DNA of 64,000 nucleotides from Kaustia mangrovi (GCF_015482775.1 NZ_CP058214.1:806001-870000), one strand, 5' to 3'. Shown: positions 44,319 to 55,774, numbered from the stretch's first letter. Notes: generated by a model from the sequence alone, not told the origin. Translations and numbers: made by a program.

Positions 44319-45542
44319 TCAGGGCGGGCCGAGCGGAATGCCCCACGAGGCGCCGAACGACCAGTCCTCGTCCGGCGGCATTCCCGGCTCGTAGCGGCCC
44401 GTGTGCGAGCCGCGCAGCCGCACGCGCGAGGTCCCCAGATCGTAGCCATAGCCGAGCGTCATGGTGTTGGAGACGGAGCGGTTGTCGGAACCGTACAGGA
44501 TCTCGCGGCGGATATAGTCGTTGAGCTCCAGGCTGTGCACGCCGTGGGATACGCCGGCCCGGAGGCGCATTCCGACCGTCGACCGGCCATCGTCGCCCGA
44601 CCGGCGTGTCGCATCGACACCCGGTTCGACGCGCCAGCGCCACTCGCCGGTGACAAAGCGGTAGCCGACCTTCGCGGCGATACCGCTGTTGAACGCCGGC
44701 TCTTCCGCTCCGGCGCGGCGCACCTCCTCCACATGGCTCGCGATCTCGCCGGAAAGCCCCTGCGCGACCGGACCGGACACGCTGAGGCGGACGCCTTCCG
44801 CCTCCTCGCTGTTGTCGGGTTCGCCGACGATCCAGCGGCGGCGCATATAGCCTTCCACATCGCCCTTCAGCATGCCGGCCGGCACCTTCACGAGCGGCCC
44901 GCCAATACCGATCCGGGCATTGCGGCCGGCGTTGGTATAGTCGGCCATCGGTCCTGCGTAGAACTGCTCGCCGCGGCCCGTGATCTCGTAGGCGCCGGGC
45001 AGCGCCCAGACGATCTCGCCGCCCATGGTCTCCCGGCCCGTCACCACATCGCCCGCACTGTCATTGGCCCGGTGGGTGTAGTCGAGCGAATAGGAGACCG
45101 GCAGCCCCGTGGTCGTTCCGTGCAGGCGCGCATAGGTGCCGTAGGTCGCGGCATCGTCCCGCCTGTCCTGCCCGGGGAGCTTGAGCTCGCGGACCGTGAC
45201 AGGATCCTCCCTGCCGAGCCCCGTGAGGCCGGCTTCCAGATCGAAATTCCCATAGGAGGTGGAGAGCTGACGTTCGACGCTCACCGCGTTCTTGTCACCG
45301 GGCGCCAGGTTTGCACAGCTCTGTCCGGCAACCTGGTCTCCCGCCGCATAATTGAGCAGGCGCGTCGTCTGGCGGGTTGTGAGGCAGCTCTCGTTGTGCT
45401 TCGGGAGCACCAGGGGCGCAGGTACGAAGCCCCACCCCCCATCCGGGTCGGCCCGGACAGGAAACGGGAGTGCCACGCCGCACAGTGCGATCACAGCGAG
45501 CAGCCAGGCCCAGCCCGCCTGTCTGCGAATGACAATACTCAT
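44319..45542 (-). CDS. Unrecognised exported beta-rich protein (possible outer-membrane barrel)
   Basis: 407 residues with a Sec signal peptide (hydrophobic 12-28, cleavage near VRA-DP). The mature part is rich in alternating polar/hydrophobic strands with many Tyr, Gly and Arg (e.g. GEWRWRVEPGVDATRR, MTLGYGYDLGTSRVRLRGSH) as in outer-membrane beta-barrels, but the C-terminus (GASWGIPLGPP) lacks the usual aromatic final residue. Two Cys in the N-terminal region (ESCLTTRQTTRLL, GQSCANLAPGDKN) may pair. No family was recognised. It is convergent with opgD, 30 nt away, but on the opposite strand. Confidence 0.7.
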   Translation of the reverse strand: MSIVIRRQAGWAWLLAVIALCGVALPFPVRADPDGGWGFVPAPLVLPKHNESCLTTRQTTRLLNYAAGDQVAGQSCANLAPGDKNAVSVERQLSTSYGNFDLEAGLTGLGREDPVTVRELKLPGQDRRDDAATYGTYARLHGTTTGLPVSYSLDYTHRANDSAGDVVTGRETMGGEIVWALPGAYEITGRGEQFYAGPMADYTNAGRNARIGIGGPLVKVPAGMLKGDVEGYMRRRWIVGEPDNSEEAEGVRLSVSGPVAQGLSGEIASHVEEVRRAGAEEPAFNSGIAAKVGYRFVTGEWRWRVEPGVDATRRSGDDGRSTVGMRLRAGVSHGVHSLELNDYIRREILYGSDNRSVSNTMTLGYGYDLGTSRVRLRGSHTGRYEPGMPPDEDWSFGASWGIPLGPP

Positions 45543-45860
45543 TGTGCCGATCGTCTTGCCGCTCCTGCCATCACGCCCGGTTGCGTCTTCCGCAAAAGAC
45601 CCGGCATTCCTTGGCGACTGGCGGCCAGCCCTATAGTTTCCCGGTGCCGACGGCGGCCCAAACGCCCGTCCGCCTGTCCGGCACGGTTTGCACTATCACC
45701 GCTCACTCTAGCGAGTATCCGCACACTGAACAATATCGAAACCGGATCACGGCGGCCGTTTCCGGACAGTGCGACGATGCGCCCCGGGGGAACTCCGGGC
45801 ACGCCTGAACCGTTTGTTCCGTGAGTGACGGCTTTCCCACGCTGCACGGAGGTACGCCCC
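45543..45860. other. 318-bp divergent intergenic region (barrel-like protein / methyltransferase)
   Basis: No gene, repeat or strong motif recognised; expected to hold two promoters. The ribosome-binding site GGAGG of the methyltransferase is at 45848-45852. Confidence 0.5.
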
Positions 45861-46469
45861 ATGAGCGAGAACCGCGTGGCGGCTTCGCGGGCCGCCGAAG
45901 TCTCCCTCTTCCTGCGCCGCTGGATCGCGCATCCCTTGCGGGTCGCCGCCATATTGCCGAGCTCCGACACGCTGTCCGCCCTGGTCGCGCGCCATGCCGT
46001 GCGCTCGCCCGACGAGATCGTCGTGGAGGTTGGGGCCGGAACGGGCGCCATCGGCCAGGCGCTGGTCGCCGCAGGTCTGCCGGAGCGCAATCTCGCAATG
46101 GTCGAGCTCGACGAGGAGATGGGCGCCATGCTCAAGGCCCGCCTGCCCCGCGCCACGACCATTCTCGGCGACGCGACACGCCCCGCCTCCGTGATCCCCC
46201 GCGCCTGGCACGGGCGGATCGGCACCTGCATTTCCGGCCTGCCGCTCCTGCAGTTCCCATTCGCCCGCCAGCAGCGCTTCGTGGACGAGATCTTCCAGGC
46301 AATGGCCCCCGGCGGACAGCTCCTCCAGTACAGCAACATGCCCGTGCCGCCGCTTCCGCACCGCCGGCTCGGGCTCAAGGCGAAGCGGCTCGGCCTCGCC
46401 TGGACAGGCCCCGTGCCGGGTTTCGTCTGGCGGTTCACGCAGACCACCGGACCGGATCGCGCCTCCTGA
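45861..46469 (+). CDS. SAM-dependent methyltransferase, PmtA-like (phospholipid N-methyltransferase)
   Basis: 202 residues. Class I SAM fold with motif I VVEVGAGTGAIGQAL, the acidic post-I VELDEEM and motif II-like GDATRP. The N-terminus (FLRRWIAHPLRVAAILPSS) is amphipathic and Arg-rich, as in the membrane-binding helix of rhizobial PmtA, which makes phosphatidylcholine from phosphatidylethanolamine. The C-terminal WTGPVPGFVWRFT also fits. Assignment to phospholipids is from family resemblance. The ATG has GGAGG 8 nt upstream. Confidence 0.8.
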   Translation: MSENRVAASRAAEVSLFLRRWIAHPLRVAAILPSSDTLSALVARHAVRSPDEIVVEVGAGTGAIGQALVAAGLPERNLAMVELDEEMGAMLKARLPRATTILGDATRPASVIPRAWHGRIGTCISGLPLLQFPFARQQRFVDEIFQAMAPGGQLLQYSNMPVPPLPHRRLGLKAKRLGLAWTGPVPGFVWRFTQTTGPDRAS

Positions 46470-46477
46470 GACAGGCG

Positions 46478-47254
46478 TCAGGCCCTGCCGCCATCGTCCC
46501 CGCCCTCCATCGACCTCAGCGCGCGCCAGATGTCCATGGGCAGCGGGAAGACGATGGTGGAGGACTTGTCGCCGGCTATGTCGTGGAGCGCACCGAAATA
46601 GCGCAACTGCATGGCGCTCGGCTGGCGCGAGAGAATCTCGCCGGCCTCCACCAGCTTCTCCGCGGCCTGCTGCTCGCCCTCCGCATTGATGATCTTCGCC
46701 CGGCGATAGCGTTCCGCCTCCGCCTGGCGGGCGATGGCGCGCACCATGCTCTCGTCGATATCGACATGCTTGATCTCGACATTGGCGACCTTGATGCCCC
46801 AGGCGTCGGTCTGCTTGTCGAGGATCTCCTGGATATCGGCATTGAGCTTGTCGCGCTCCGCCAGCATCTCGTCGAGCTCGTGCTTGCCGAGGACGGAGCG
46901 CAGCGTTGTCTGGGCAAGCTGGCTGGTCGCGGCCATGTAGTTCTCGACATTGAGAATGGCCTTTTCCGGATCGACGATGCGGAAATAGATGACCGCGTTG
47001 ACCTTCACCGACACGTTGTCGCGCGAGATCACGTCCTGGCTCGGCACGTCCTCCACGAAGGTGCGCAGGTCGGTGCGCACCATCTGCTGGATGACCGGGA
47101 TCAGGATCATCAGGCCCGGCCCGCCGACCTTGGTGAAGCGGCCGAGCGTGAACACGACCGCACGCTCGTATTCGCGCATGATCCTGATGGCGGAGAAGAG
47201 GAACGCCACCACCAGCGCGACGAGAACCACATAGAATGCGAAATCGACTGTCAT
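46478..47254 (-). CDS. Slipin/stomatin-like SPFH-domain protein
   Basis: 258 residues. An N-terminal hydrophobic hairpin (about 3-20) anchors the protein, then the SPFH/band 7 domain begins [17 protein letters not shown]. It includes [34 protein letters not shown] and [14 protein letters not shown], and a coiled coil rich in Ala/Glu ([20 protein letters not shown]). It forms membrane microdomain oligomers and is the usual partner of NfeD; here the nfeD-like gene ends 1 nt before its start. Confidence 0.92.
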   Translation of the reverse strand: MTVDFAFYVVLVALVVAFLFSAIRIMREYERAVVFTLGRFTKVGGPGLMILIPVIQQMVRTDLRTFVEDVPSQDVISRDNVSVKVNAVIYFRIVDPEKAILNVENYMAATSQLAQTTLRSVLGKHELDEMLAERDKLNADIQEILDKQTDAWGIKVANVEIKHVDIDESMVRAIARQAEAERYRRAKIINAEGEQQAAEKLVEAGEILSRQPSAMQLRYFGALHDIAGDKSSTIVFPLPMDIWRALRSMEGGDDGGRA

Positions 47255-47255
47255 C

Positions 47256-48686
47256 TCAGGTCTCCCTGGCTGGGTGTGCCGGTGTCGCCGCCGCGCCTGT
47301 CTCCGGCGTCACGACGAGCGTCAGCCCGTCCACCGCGTCCACGCGGACGGTCTGGCCGGGTTCGAGTTCGGATGGGCCCCGCGCCTGCCAGCGCTCGCCA
47401 TGGACCCAGACATGGCCCTCGCCCGCCCGCCAGTCGAGGACATGCGCCATGGACGCCACCATCTCCTCCTTGCCCGTGTGGACCCGGCGGCGATAGGCGC
47501 GCACCACATAGCCGACCACGAAGAGCAGGACGGCGATCCCCAGAAGCGCCATCGCCCCGATCACGGTCCATGAGATCTGGTAGGCCGGCACATCGGTATC
47601 GATGAGCATTCCCGCCCCGATGAGGAAGGCGGCGATGCCGCCGACGCCGAGCGCGCCGAAGGCCGGCACGAAGGCTTCCGCCACCATGAGGATCACCCCG
47701 AGGCCGACAAGCGCGAGGCCCGCATAGTCGAGCGGGAGCTGGTTCAGCGCGTAGAGCCCGAGGATCAGGCAGATCACACCGGCGACGCCGGGCCCGATCG
47801 ACCCGGGATTGGAGAATTCGAAGATCAGGCCGTAGACCCCGATCATCATGAGGATGAAGGCGACATTGGGATTGGTGATGAGCGCGAGCAGCCTCGTCAT
47901 GAGGCTCGGCTCGACCGTCTCCACCGCGATGTTCCCGGTGGCGAGCGTGCGCCAGTTCTCCCCGACCCTCACCCGGCGGCCGTCGAGATCGTCCAGCAGG
48001 CTCGCCACGTCAGGCGCGACGATCTCTATGACACGCTCCTTCAGCGCGGCATTGGCCGACAGGCTGGCGGCCTCGCGCACCGCCTTCTCCGCCCAGTCGG
48101 CATTGCGGTCGTAACGTTCCGCCAGAGAGCGGATGAAGGCGACAGCGTCGTTCACCATCTTCGCCGACATGGCGTCGCCGGCGGGCGCGGTCTTCTCCGC
48201 CGCCTCCTCGTTGCCCTCGCCGTCCGAGCCGTCCTTGCCCTCCTTCTTCTCCTTCTCGTCGAAGGACGGCAGGCCGGGAAGCCCGCCGCCCATCTGGACC
48301 GGCGTCGCCGCGCCGAGATTGGTGCCGGGGGCCATCGCGGCCACGCTCGTCGCATAGAGGATGTAGGTGCCCGCGCTCGCCGCGCGCGCGCCCGGCGGGG
48401 CGACATAGCCGACGACCGGTATGGGCGAGGCGAGGATGTCGGAGATGATGTCGCGCATGCTGGTCGCCAACCCGCCCGGCGTGTCGATGCGCAGGATGAC
48501 CAGTTCCGCCCCCCGTTCGCGCGCGGTCTCCAGCACTGTCTCGATATGGTGGGCGGCCGGGGGCCCTATCGCCCCCTCCACATCGGCGAGCACCGCAAGC
48601 CTGCGCTCCCCGGACTCTTGCGCCCAGGCAAGGCCCGCCATGACGGGCAGCACGATCGCCAGCAATAGCACGCTACGAAGAGACAC
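47256..48686 (-). CDS. NfeD-family membrane protease (long form)
   Basis: 476 residues, GTG start, Sec signal peptide cleaved near AWA-QE. The ClpP-like serine protease domain has [15 protein letters not shown] and the nucleophile region [14 protein letters not shown]; a conserved Lys follows further on. A highly charged low-complexity insertion ([18 protein letters not shown] region, about 150-170) interrupts the domain. Four to five membrane spans and a C-terminal OB-fold NfeD domain ([26 protein letters not shown]) follow. Known relatives cleave the C-terminus of their stomatin partner. Operon with the slipin gene. Confidence 0.92.
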   Translation of the reverse strand: MSLRSVLLLAIVLPVMAGLAWAQESGERRLAVLADVEGAIGPPAAHHIETVLETARERGAELVILRIDTPGGLATSMRDIISDILASPIPVVGYVAPPGARAASAGTYILYATSVAAMAPGTNLGAATPVQMGGGLPGLPSFDEKEKKEGKDGSDGEGNEEAAEKTAPAGDAMSAKMVNDAVAFIRSLAERYDRNADWAEKAVREAASLSANAALKERVIEIVAPDVASLLDDLDGRRVRVGENWRTLATGNIAVETVEPSLMTRLLALITNPNVAFILMMIGVYGLIFEFSNPGSIGPGVAGVICLILGLYALNQLPLDYAGLALVGLGVILMVAEAFVPAFGALGVGGIAAFLIGAGMLIDTDVPAYQISWTVIGAMALLGIAVLLFVVGYVVRAYRRRVHTGKEEMVASMAHVLDWRAGEGHVWVHGERWQARGPSELEPGQTVRVDAVDGLTLVVTPETGAAATPAHPARET

Positions 48687-48969
48687 CGTCTCCCACCTTC
48701 CTGCTTCCCGGCCAGCATTTAGTTTTATCTCAGAGACTTGGAGTCTTTCCCTGGACTCCGCACTCAAGACTATCCCTTGCAGATCGCACCGAAACGGGCC
48801 GCTACAACGTCCATATAGTGAGCCGGCCTTGCCCATGGAACGAACGGCCGGGCCGCCCGGTTCCCCACAGGCGGTCACATTCGGCTGTTCACCTTCGCGT
48901 TTCTGGTGCATAAAGTCAGAACAGAGACCGGGGGTATGGTCAACGAGAAAGACAAGGACACATACCCTG

Positions 48970-49716
48970 ATGACGCCGAATACGGGTCTCTCCGGCAAGA
49001 TAGCGCTTGTCACGGGCGGCGGCGGGGTGGTGGGATCGGCCATAGCGCGCTCGTTCGATGCGCTGGGCATCCACACCATACTGCTCGACCACGACGCCGA
49101 GGGGCTGGAAGAAACCGCCGCCGAGCTCGCCAATCTCGACGCGATCTACGAGGTCGAGATGACCGACCGCAAGGCGCTCGAGGCACGCCTGCCCGACATC
49201 GCACGCCACGACATCTCCATCCTGGTCAACAACGCCGGACTGCCGGTGACGGCCGGGCTCGAGACGACGACGCTCGACGAATGGCACGACCAGCTCGCGG
49301 TCAATCTGGAGGCCCCCTTCCTGCTCTGCCGCGCCCTCGTTCCCCATATGCGGGACGGGGGCTGGGGGCGCGTGATCAACATCTCCTCCATGGCGGCCAA
49401 GACCGGCGACGCCCTGTCCGGCCTCGCCTATTCGGTCGCCAAGGCCGGCCTCGTGACGCTGACCTTCGGGCTCGCCCGCGAATTCGGCGCCCATGGCGTG
49501 ACCTGCAACGCCATCGCACCCGGCTATGTGGATACGCCCGCCATGCGGTATGGCTACGGACGGGACGCGCTTGCCCGGCAGATCGAGGCCATTCCGGTCC
49601 ACCGGCTGGCGACAGCGGAGGAGATCGCCCATGCCTGCGCCTTCCTGGCGAGCCCGCTTGCCGGCTCCATCAACGGCGAGGTGCTCGACATCAATGGCGG
49701 ACTCGTCACAGACTGA
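48970..49716 (+). CDS. SDR-family oxidoreductase (FabG-like)
   Basis: 248 residues. The Rossmann glycine motif is TGGGGVVG, in which the second conserved Gly of TGxxxGxG is Val. NNAG is present, and the catalytic Ser is in NISSMAAKTG with Tyr and Lys in YSVAK. The C-terminus (PLAGSINGEVLDINGGLVTD) is standard. It reduces or oxidises an alcohol/ketone with NAD(P); the substrate is unknown. With the aco genes close by, an acetoin or diacetyl reductase role is conceivable but unproven. No strong ribosome-binding site was seen before the ATG. It is followed by a cupin gene after 38 nt. Confidence 0.85.
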   Translation: MTPNTGLSGKIALVTGGGGVVGSAIARSFDALGIHTILLDHDAEGLEETAAELANLDAIYEVEMTDRKALEARLPDIARHDISILVNNAGLPVTAGLETTTLDEWHDQLAVNLEAPFLLCRALVPHMRDGGWGRVINISSMAAKTGDALSGLAYSVAKAGLVTLTFGLAREFGAHGVTCNAIAPGYVDTPAMRYGYGRDALARQIEAIPVHRLATAEEIAHACAFLASPLAGSINGEVLDINGGLVTD

Positions 49717-49754
49717 CGGGCATTGTCCCTGCCCTGAAACAGGAAAACACCCCC

Positions 49755-50045
49755 ATGAGCGACCGCCCCGAAGCCACAGGCACGGTGAAGATCGAGAATG
49801 ACAGGATGCGCGTGACGGAGTGGCGCTTCGCGCCCGGCGCGGCCACCGGCTGGCACCGCCACGAGATGGACTATGTCGTCGTGCCGCTGACGACCGGCAA
49901 GCTCAGAATGGTCGACGGCGCGGGCAAGGAAAGCGAGGCCTCGCTCGTCGCGGGCGAACCCTATACGCGGGAGGCCGGCGTCGAGCACGACGTCATCAAT
50001 CCCAATGAGGGCGAGTTCGCCTTTCTGGAGATCGAGCTGAAATAG
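49755..50045 (+). CDS. Small cupin-domain protein
   Basis: 96 residues, one conserved-barrel cupin. Motif 1 is GWHRHEMDYVVVPL and motif 2 includes YTREAGVEHDVINPNEGEFAFLEIEL. Two His and a Glu are placed to bind a metal. Function unknown; it could be a metal-dependent isomerase, dioxygenase or binding protein. It is probably co-transcribed with the SDR gene and is convergent with acoR. Confidence 0.85.
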   Translation: MSDRPEATGTVKIENDRMRVTEWRFAPGAATGWHRHEMDYVVVPLTTGKLRMVDGAGKESEASLVAGEPYTREAGVEHDVINPNEGEFAFLEIELK

Positions 50046-50052
50046 CCTCGCC

Positions 50053-52008
<1,956 letters not shown>

Positions 52009-52170
52009 GGCGTCTCCTCCCGGCAAGACGCATCTGCCCCGCCGGGGCCGTCCTTGTTCGCCAGGACGCGCTTCTCTCGGCGGCGCGGATGCCAATCTAG
52101 CATGCGCGCGCCGCCTTGTCCCGCCGCCGGGATCCGTTAGCGGTTCGGCTCGCATGCCGCGTCCGTTGTC

Positions 52171-52198
52171 CGTCATTCCCGCGAAAGCTGGAATGACG
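52171..52198. repeat. REP-like palindrome (GTCATTCC type)
   Basis: CGTCATTCC and GGAATGACG arms with a 10-nt spacer in the 299-bp acoR-acoC gap. It resembles the palindromes at 62965-63027. The rest of this gap has no recognisable gene; it holds the acoR promoter. Confidence 0.7.
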
Positions 52199-52307
52199 AA
52201 GAAAGGCAGGCAGGGACCGAGATCGAACGCCTGCGCAAACGGCAAGGCCAATGCCGTCCCGGAAGCGGGCCCGGGACGACGTTGGGCCAAAGGGCGCAGG
52301 GAGGGGC

Positions 52308-53423
52308 CTATTCGAGCCCGGCGAGGATCAGCCGGGTCACCTCGCCTGCGGCCTCCATGTGCGGCATGTGGCCGACATCGGCCATGCGGCGCACCCGCAC
52401 CGCCTCCGGCAGGCCTTCGGCGTGGCTCGCCGGCAGGATACGGTCGGCCTCGCCCCAGGCGATCTCCACGGGGCAGGAGAGCCCGGCCAGCGCATCGCGC
52501 AGCAGGACGGCCTGCCTGCCCCCGGCGAAGTTGGCGGCGGCAACGGTGCGCAGCGCCTCCTCCGCGCCGTCGATGCGCTTGGCCTTCAGCACGTCCTCGA
52601 TCATGTCGCGGCTGACCAGCGAGGGATCGGCGACGAGCAGGCCGAGCACCGGCTTCATCTCCTTGCGCCGACCCGCCTCGATGAAGCCCGTGATGAACTC
52701 GTGATTGATCTCGTCGCCGAGCCCCGCCGGCGCGATGAGCGTAAGGCCGCTGACGCGGTCGGGCTTAGCGGAGGCAAGCGCCAGCGCCACCGCGCCCCCG
52801 AGCGAATGGGCGACGACATGGGCGCGCTCGAGCCCCACCTCGTCCATGAAGGCCGACAGCGTATCGGCCATGGACTCCGGCGTGCCCGCGCCGACATCCT
52901 TCTGCGACCCGCCATGGCCCGGAAGGTCGAGGGCCACGGTGCGCCGGCCCTCCGCGAGCGTCGGCTGGACGAACATCCAGGCATTGAGATCGGCGCCGAA
53001 GCCGTGAACGAGCAGGACCGGCGTCCCCTCGCCCGCGCCCATCTCCAGATAGCGCAGCGTCCGCCCGCCGGCCTCCGCCTTGCGCGGTTCCGGCGCGCCC
53101 TCGCCCGCGGCCTCGCCGTCGTCCGCCTCCACGACGAAGCCCGAGACGAAGCTGTCGATCTCCTCGTCCGACACCTCGTCGTCGGCGAGCACGCCGAGCA
53201 GCGCGCCGACCGGCACGGTATCGCCCTCATGCACCACCTGCCGGCGCAGCGTGCCGCCTGCGGGCGCCTCGAAGACATTGGTGATCTTCGTGGTCTCGAT
53301 CTCCAGTATGTCCTGGCCCTGATCGACGCGGTCGCCCTCGCCGGCCTCCCAGCCGACGACGGTTCCCTCCGTCATGGCAAGTCCCCATTTCGGCATGACG
53401 ATCGGCTCGATCCTGCCCATCAT
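52308..53423 (-). CDS. acoC: Acetoin dehydrogenase E2 (dihydrolipoamide acetyltransferase) with alpha/beta hydrolase domain
   Basis: 371 residues. The N-terminal lipoyl domain (about 5-80) carries the lipoylated Lys in EIETTKITN. The C-terminal part is an alpha/beta hydrolase fold with LLVHGFGADLNAW, a Ser elbow AHSLGGA, DLPGHGGS and GHMPHME. This is the AcoC type, not the CoA-binding E2 of pyruvate dehydrogenase. It would transfer the acetyl group made by AcoAB from acetoin to CoA. The ATG at 53423 has AGGAGG 6 nt upstream. It is separated from acoB by a repeat element. No E3 (lipoamide dehydrogenase) gene is in the window. Confidence 0.92.
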   Translation of the reverse strand: MMGRIEPIVMPKWGLAMTEGTVVGWEAGEGDRVDQGQDILEIETTKITNVFEAPAGGTLRRQVVHEGDTVPVGALLGVLADDEVSDEEIDSFVSGFVVEADDGEAAGEGAPEPRKAEAGGRTLRYLEMGAGEGTPVLLVHGFGADLNAWMFVQPTLAEGRRTVALDLPGHGGSQKDVGAGTPESMADTLSAFMDEVGLERAHVVAHSLGGAVALALASAKPDRVSGLTLIAPAGLGDEINHEFITGFIEAGRRKEMKPVLGLLVADPSLVSRDMIEDVLKAKRIDGAEEALRTVAAANFAGGRQAVLLRDALAGLSCPVEIAWGEADRILPASHAEGLPEAVRVRRMADVGHMPHMEAAGEVTRLILAGLE

Positions 53424-53462
53424 GGATGTCCTCCTCGATAGTCTGTGTCCTCGGCAAGCCCA

Positions 53463-53598
53463 CCCCCTCACCCGGCGCCTCCGGCACCACCCTCTCCCGC
53501 GAGGGGAGAGGGTTCTCCTGTGGAGCCGCTTGCCCGTTCCCTCTCCCCTCGCGGGAGAGGGAGGGGCCCAGCGCCTGAGCGCTGGGAGGGTGAGGGGG
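53463..53598. repeat. Nested inverted-repeat element between acoB and acoC
   Basis: Outer arms CCCCCTCACCC (53463-53473) and GGGTGAGGGGG (53588-53598) are perfect complements. Inside, two 23-nt arms (53490-53512 and 53539-53561) are exact inverted copies, and each is itself near-palindromic (CCCTCTCC..GGGGAGAGGG). The whole looks like a small mobile or structural intergenic repeat of the kind common in alphaproteobacteria. It occupies the acoB-acoC gap within the operon. Confidence 0.9.
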
Positions 53599-53627
53599 TT
53601 TTGAGCCCTACTTCATTCGTCCCGCCC

Positions 53628-54635
53628 TCAATGGGCCATCACGCCCCGGATCGCGGTCTCGATCTTCGCCTGGCTCGGGATGTAGGCGTCCTCCAGCTCG
53701 GGCGCGAAGGGCACGGGCGTGTGCGGCGGCGACACCATCCTCACCGGCGCCTTGAGCGCACCGAAGGCCTCCTGCGCGACCAGCGCGGAGATATCGGTCG
53801 CCATGTTGCACCGCGGGCTCGCCTCGTCGACGATCACCAGCCGGCCCGTCTCCTCCACGCATTCGAGGATCGTGTCGGTGTCGAGCGGCGAGGTCGTGCG
53901 CGGATCGACGACGGTGCACGAGATCCCGTCCTTCTCCAGCGCATCGGCGGCGGCATTGGCAAGACCCACCATCCGCCCGAAGGCGACCACCGTCACGTCG
54001 TCGCCCTCGCGGGTGAGGTTCGCCTCGCCGAAGGGGATGGTGTAGCTCTCGTCGGGCACGTCCTCCTCGTCGTCATACATCACCTTGTGCTCGAGGAAGA
54101 TCACCGGGTCGTCGTCGCGGATCGCCTGGATCATCAGCCCCTTGGCCTCGTAGGGCGAGGACGGCAGGACGACCTTCAGCCCCGGCACATGGGTGAAGAT
54201 CGGATAGAGGCACTGGGAGTGCTGGCTGGCCGCGCGGAAACCCGCCCCGTACATGGTGCGCACGACGAGCGGGGTCACCGCCTTGCCGCCGAACATGTAG
54301 CGGAACTTGCCGGCCTGGTTGAAGATCTGGTCGAAGCAGACCCCCATAAAGTCGACGAACATGAGCTCCGCCACGGGCCTCAGGCCCGTCGCCGCCGCAC
54401 CGGCCGCCGCCCCGATGAAGGCGGACTCCGAGATCGGCGTGTCGAGCACGCGCTCGCGGCCGAATTCCGGCATCAGCCCCTTGGTGACGCCGAGCACGCC
54501 GCCCCAGGCGTCGTCCTCGCCCGGCGCCTCGATGCCGCCGGCATTGTCCTCGCCCATGACGACGACCCTCGGGTCCGCCAGCATCTCCTGGCGGATCGCG
54601 TCGTTGATCGCCTGACGATAGGATTTCTTGGCCAT
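53628..54635 (-). CDS. acoB: Acetoin:DCPIP oxidoreductase/acetoin dehydrogenase E1 beta
   Basis: 335 residues, transketolase-like pyrimidine-binding domain (MGEDNAGGIE, ESAFIGAAAGAAATGLRPVAELMFVDF) plus the C-terminal transketolase domain (VDPRTTSPLDTDTILECVEETGRLVIVDEA). With AcoA it forms the thiamin-diphosphate E1 that splits acetoin to acetaldehyde and an acetyl unit on the lipoyl group of AcoC. It starts 17 nt after acoA. Confidence 0.93.
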   Translation of the reverse strand: MAKKSYRQAINDAIRQEMLADPRVVVMGEDNAGGIEAPGEDDAWGGVLGVTKGLMPEFGRERVLDTPISESAFIGAAAGAAATGLRPVAELMFVDFMGVCFDQIFNQAGKFRYMFGGKAVTPLVVRTMYGAGFRAASQHSQCLYPIFTHVPGLKVVLPSSPYEAKGLMIQAIRDDDPVIFLEHKVMYDDEEDVPDESYTIPFGEANLTREGDDVTVVAFGRMVGLANAAADALEKDGISCTVVDPRTTSPLDTDTILECVEETGRLVIVDEASPRCNMATDISALVAQEAFGALKAPVRMVSPPHTPVPFAPELEDAYIPSQAKIETAIRGVMAH

Positions 54636-54652
54636 CTTCTTGCTCCTCCCTG

Positions 54653-55618
54653 TCAGTAGCGCACATAGACGTCGGTCACGAGATCGGCCTCGCCCGGCGC
54701 GGCCGCGCTCTCCGCATCGCCGACAGCACCGTCGATGAGCGCCTTGACCTCGGCATCCACCTCGTCGAGCTGGTCGGCCTCCAGAAGCCCCGCTTCCGTG
54801 ACCTTCTGGCGGAACAGGGTCAGGCAGTCCTTGCCGCCCTTGATCGTGTCGACCTCGCCATCGCCGCGATAGGTCATGGCATCGCCCTCGAAATGGCCGT
54901 AATAGCGGGCAAGCTTCACATGGATGAGGCTCGGGCCGCCGCCCTTGCGCGCCCGTTCGATGGCGGTGCGCGCGGCATCGTGGACGGCGAAGAAATCGTG
55001 CCCGTCCACCTCGATGCCCGGCATGCCGAAGCCTTCCGCCCGCTTCACCTGCGAGCCGCCGACCGACCACGCGCTCGGGGTCGCCTCCGCATAGCCGTTA
55101 TCCTCCACCACGAAGACCGCCGGCAGGTCCCACACCTTGGCGAGATTGTAGGATTCGAGCGTCGTGCCCTGATTGGAGCCGCCATCGCCCACAAAGGCGA
55201 CCGCCACCCCGCCCGTCTTGAGCGTCTTGGCCGACAGCGCCGCACCGCAGATGAGCGGCGGCCCGCCGCCGACAATGCCGTTGGCGCCCATCATGCCGCG
55301 CGTCAGGTCGGCAATGTGCATGGACCCGCCCTTGCCGCCGCACAGGCCGTCGGCACGCCCGTAGATCTCCTTCATCATGGCGCCGACGTCGCAGCCCTTG
55401 GCGATGCAGTGCCCGTGGCCGCGATGGGTGGAGGCGATGTAGTCCTTGTCGGTGAGGTTGAGACACACCCCCACCGCGGAGGCCTCCTCACCCGCATAGA
55501 GATGCACGAAGCCCGGAATCTTTCCGGCCGCGAACTCGTCATGGACCCGGTCCTCGAACTCGCGAATCGTGCGCATGGTCCGATAGGCCCTGACGAGATC
55601 GTCCCTGCTCAGTTGCAT
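54653..55618 (-). CDS. acoA: Acetoin dehydrogenase E1 alpha
   Basis: 321 residues. The thiamin-diphosphate/Mg motif is GDGGSNQGTTLESYNLA..EDNGYA; THRGHGHCIAKG and GRADGLCGGKGGSMH are standard for E1 alpha of 2-oxo acid and acetoin dehydrogenases. Assignment to acetoin rests on the AcoC-type E2 and AcoR in the same cluster. It is the first gene of acoABC, about 85 bp downstream of the predicted sigma-54 start site. Confidence 0.92.
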   Translation of the reverse strand: MQLSRDDLVRAYRTMRTIREFEDRVHDEFAAGKIPGFVHLYAGEEASAVGVCLNLTDKDYIASTHRGHGHCIAKGCDVGAMMKEIYGRADGLCGGKGGSMHIADLTRGMMGANGIVGGGPPLICGAALSAKTLKTGGVAVAFVGDGGSNQGTTLESYNLAKVWDLPAVFVVEDNGYAEATPSAWSVGGSQVKRAEGFGMPGIEVDGHDFFAVHDAARTAIERARKGGGPSLIHVKLARYYGHFEGDAMTYRGDGEVDTIKGGKDCLTLFRQKVTEAGLLEADQLDEVDAEVKALIDGAVGDAESAAAPGEADLVTDVYVRY

Positions 55619-55715
55619 GGCGTCTTCTCCCGTATCGCATGGCCGCCTCTGGCGGGCGGCCCGGTTCTTGGTTGCCGGTTCCCGCATGGTGGCGAGCCGG
55701 TCACCCTCACCGCAG

Positions 55716-55731
55716 AGCAAGCGCCATGCCA
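55716..55731 (-). promoter_or_regulatory. Sigma-54 promoter of acoABC
   Basis: Read on the - strand, TGGCATGGCGCTTGCT matches the -24/-12 consensus TGGCACGNNNNTTGCW at all but one fixed position, with correct spacing. It lies about 98 bp upstream of acoA, and an activator of the AcoR type is encoded in the cluster. Confidence 0.8.
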
Positions 55732-55774
55732 AAGTACAAACCATTGATTTTGCTATTCTTATCGAGAATCCACA

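Noticed and set aside
48934-48969. Alternative start at ATG 48934 for the SDR gene
   Set aside because: It is in a different frame from the Rossmann motif, so it cannot extend the SDR protein.
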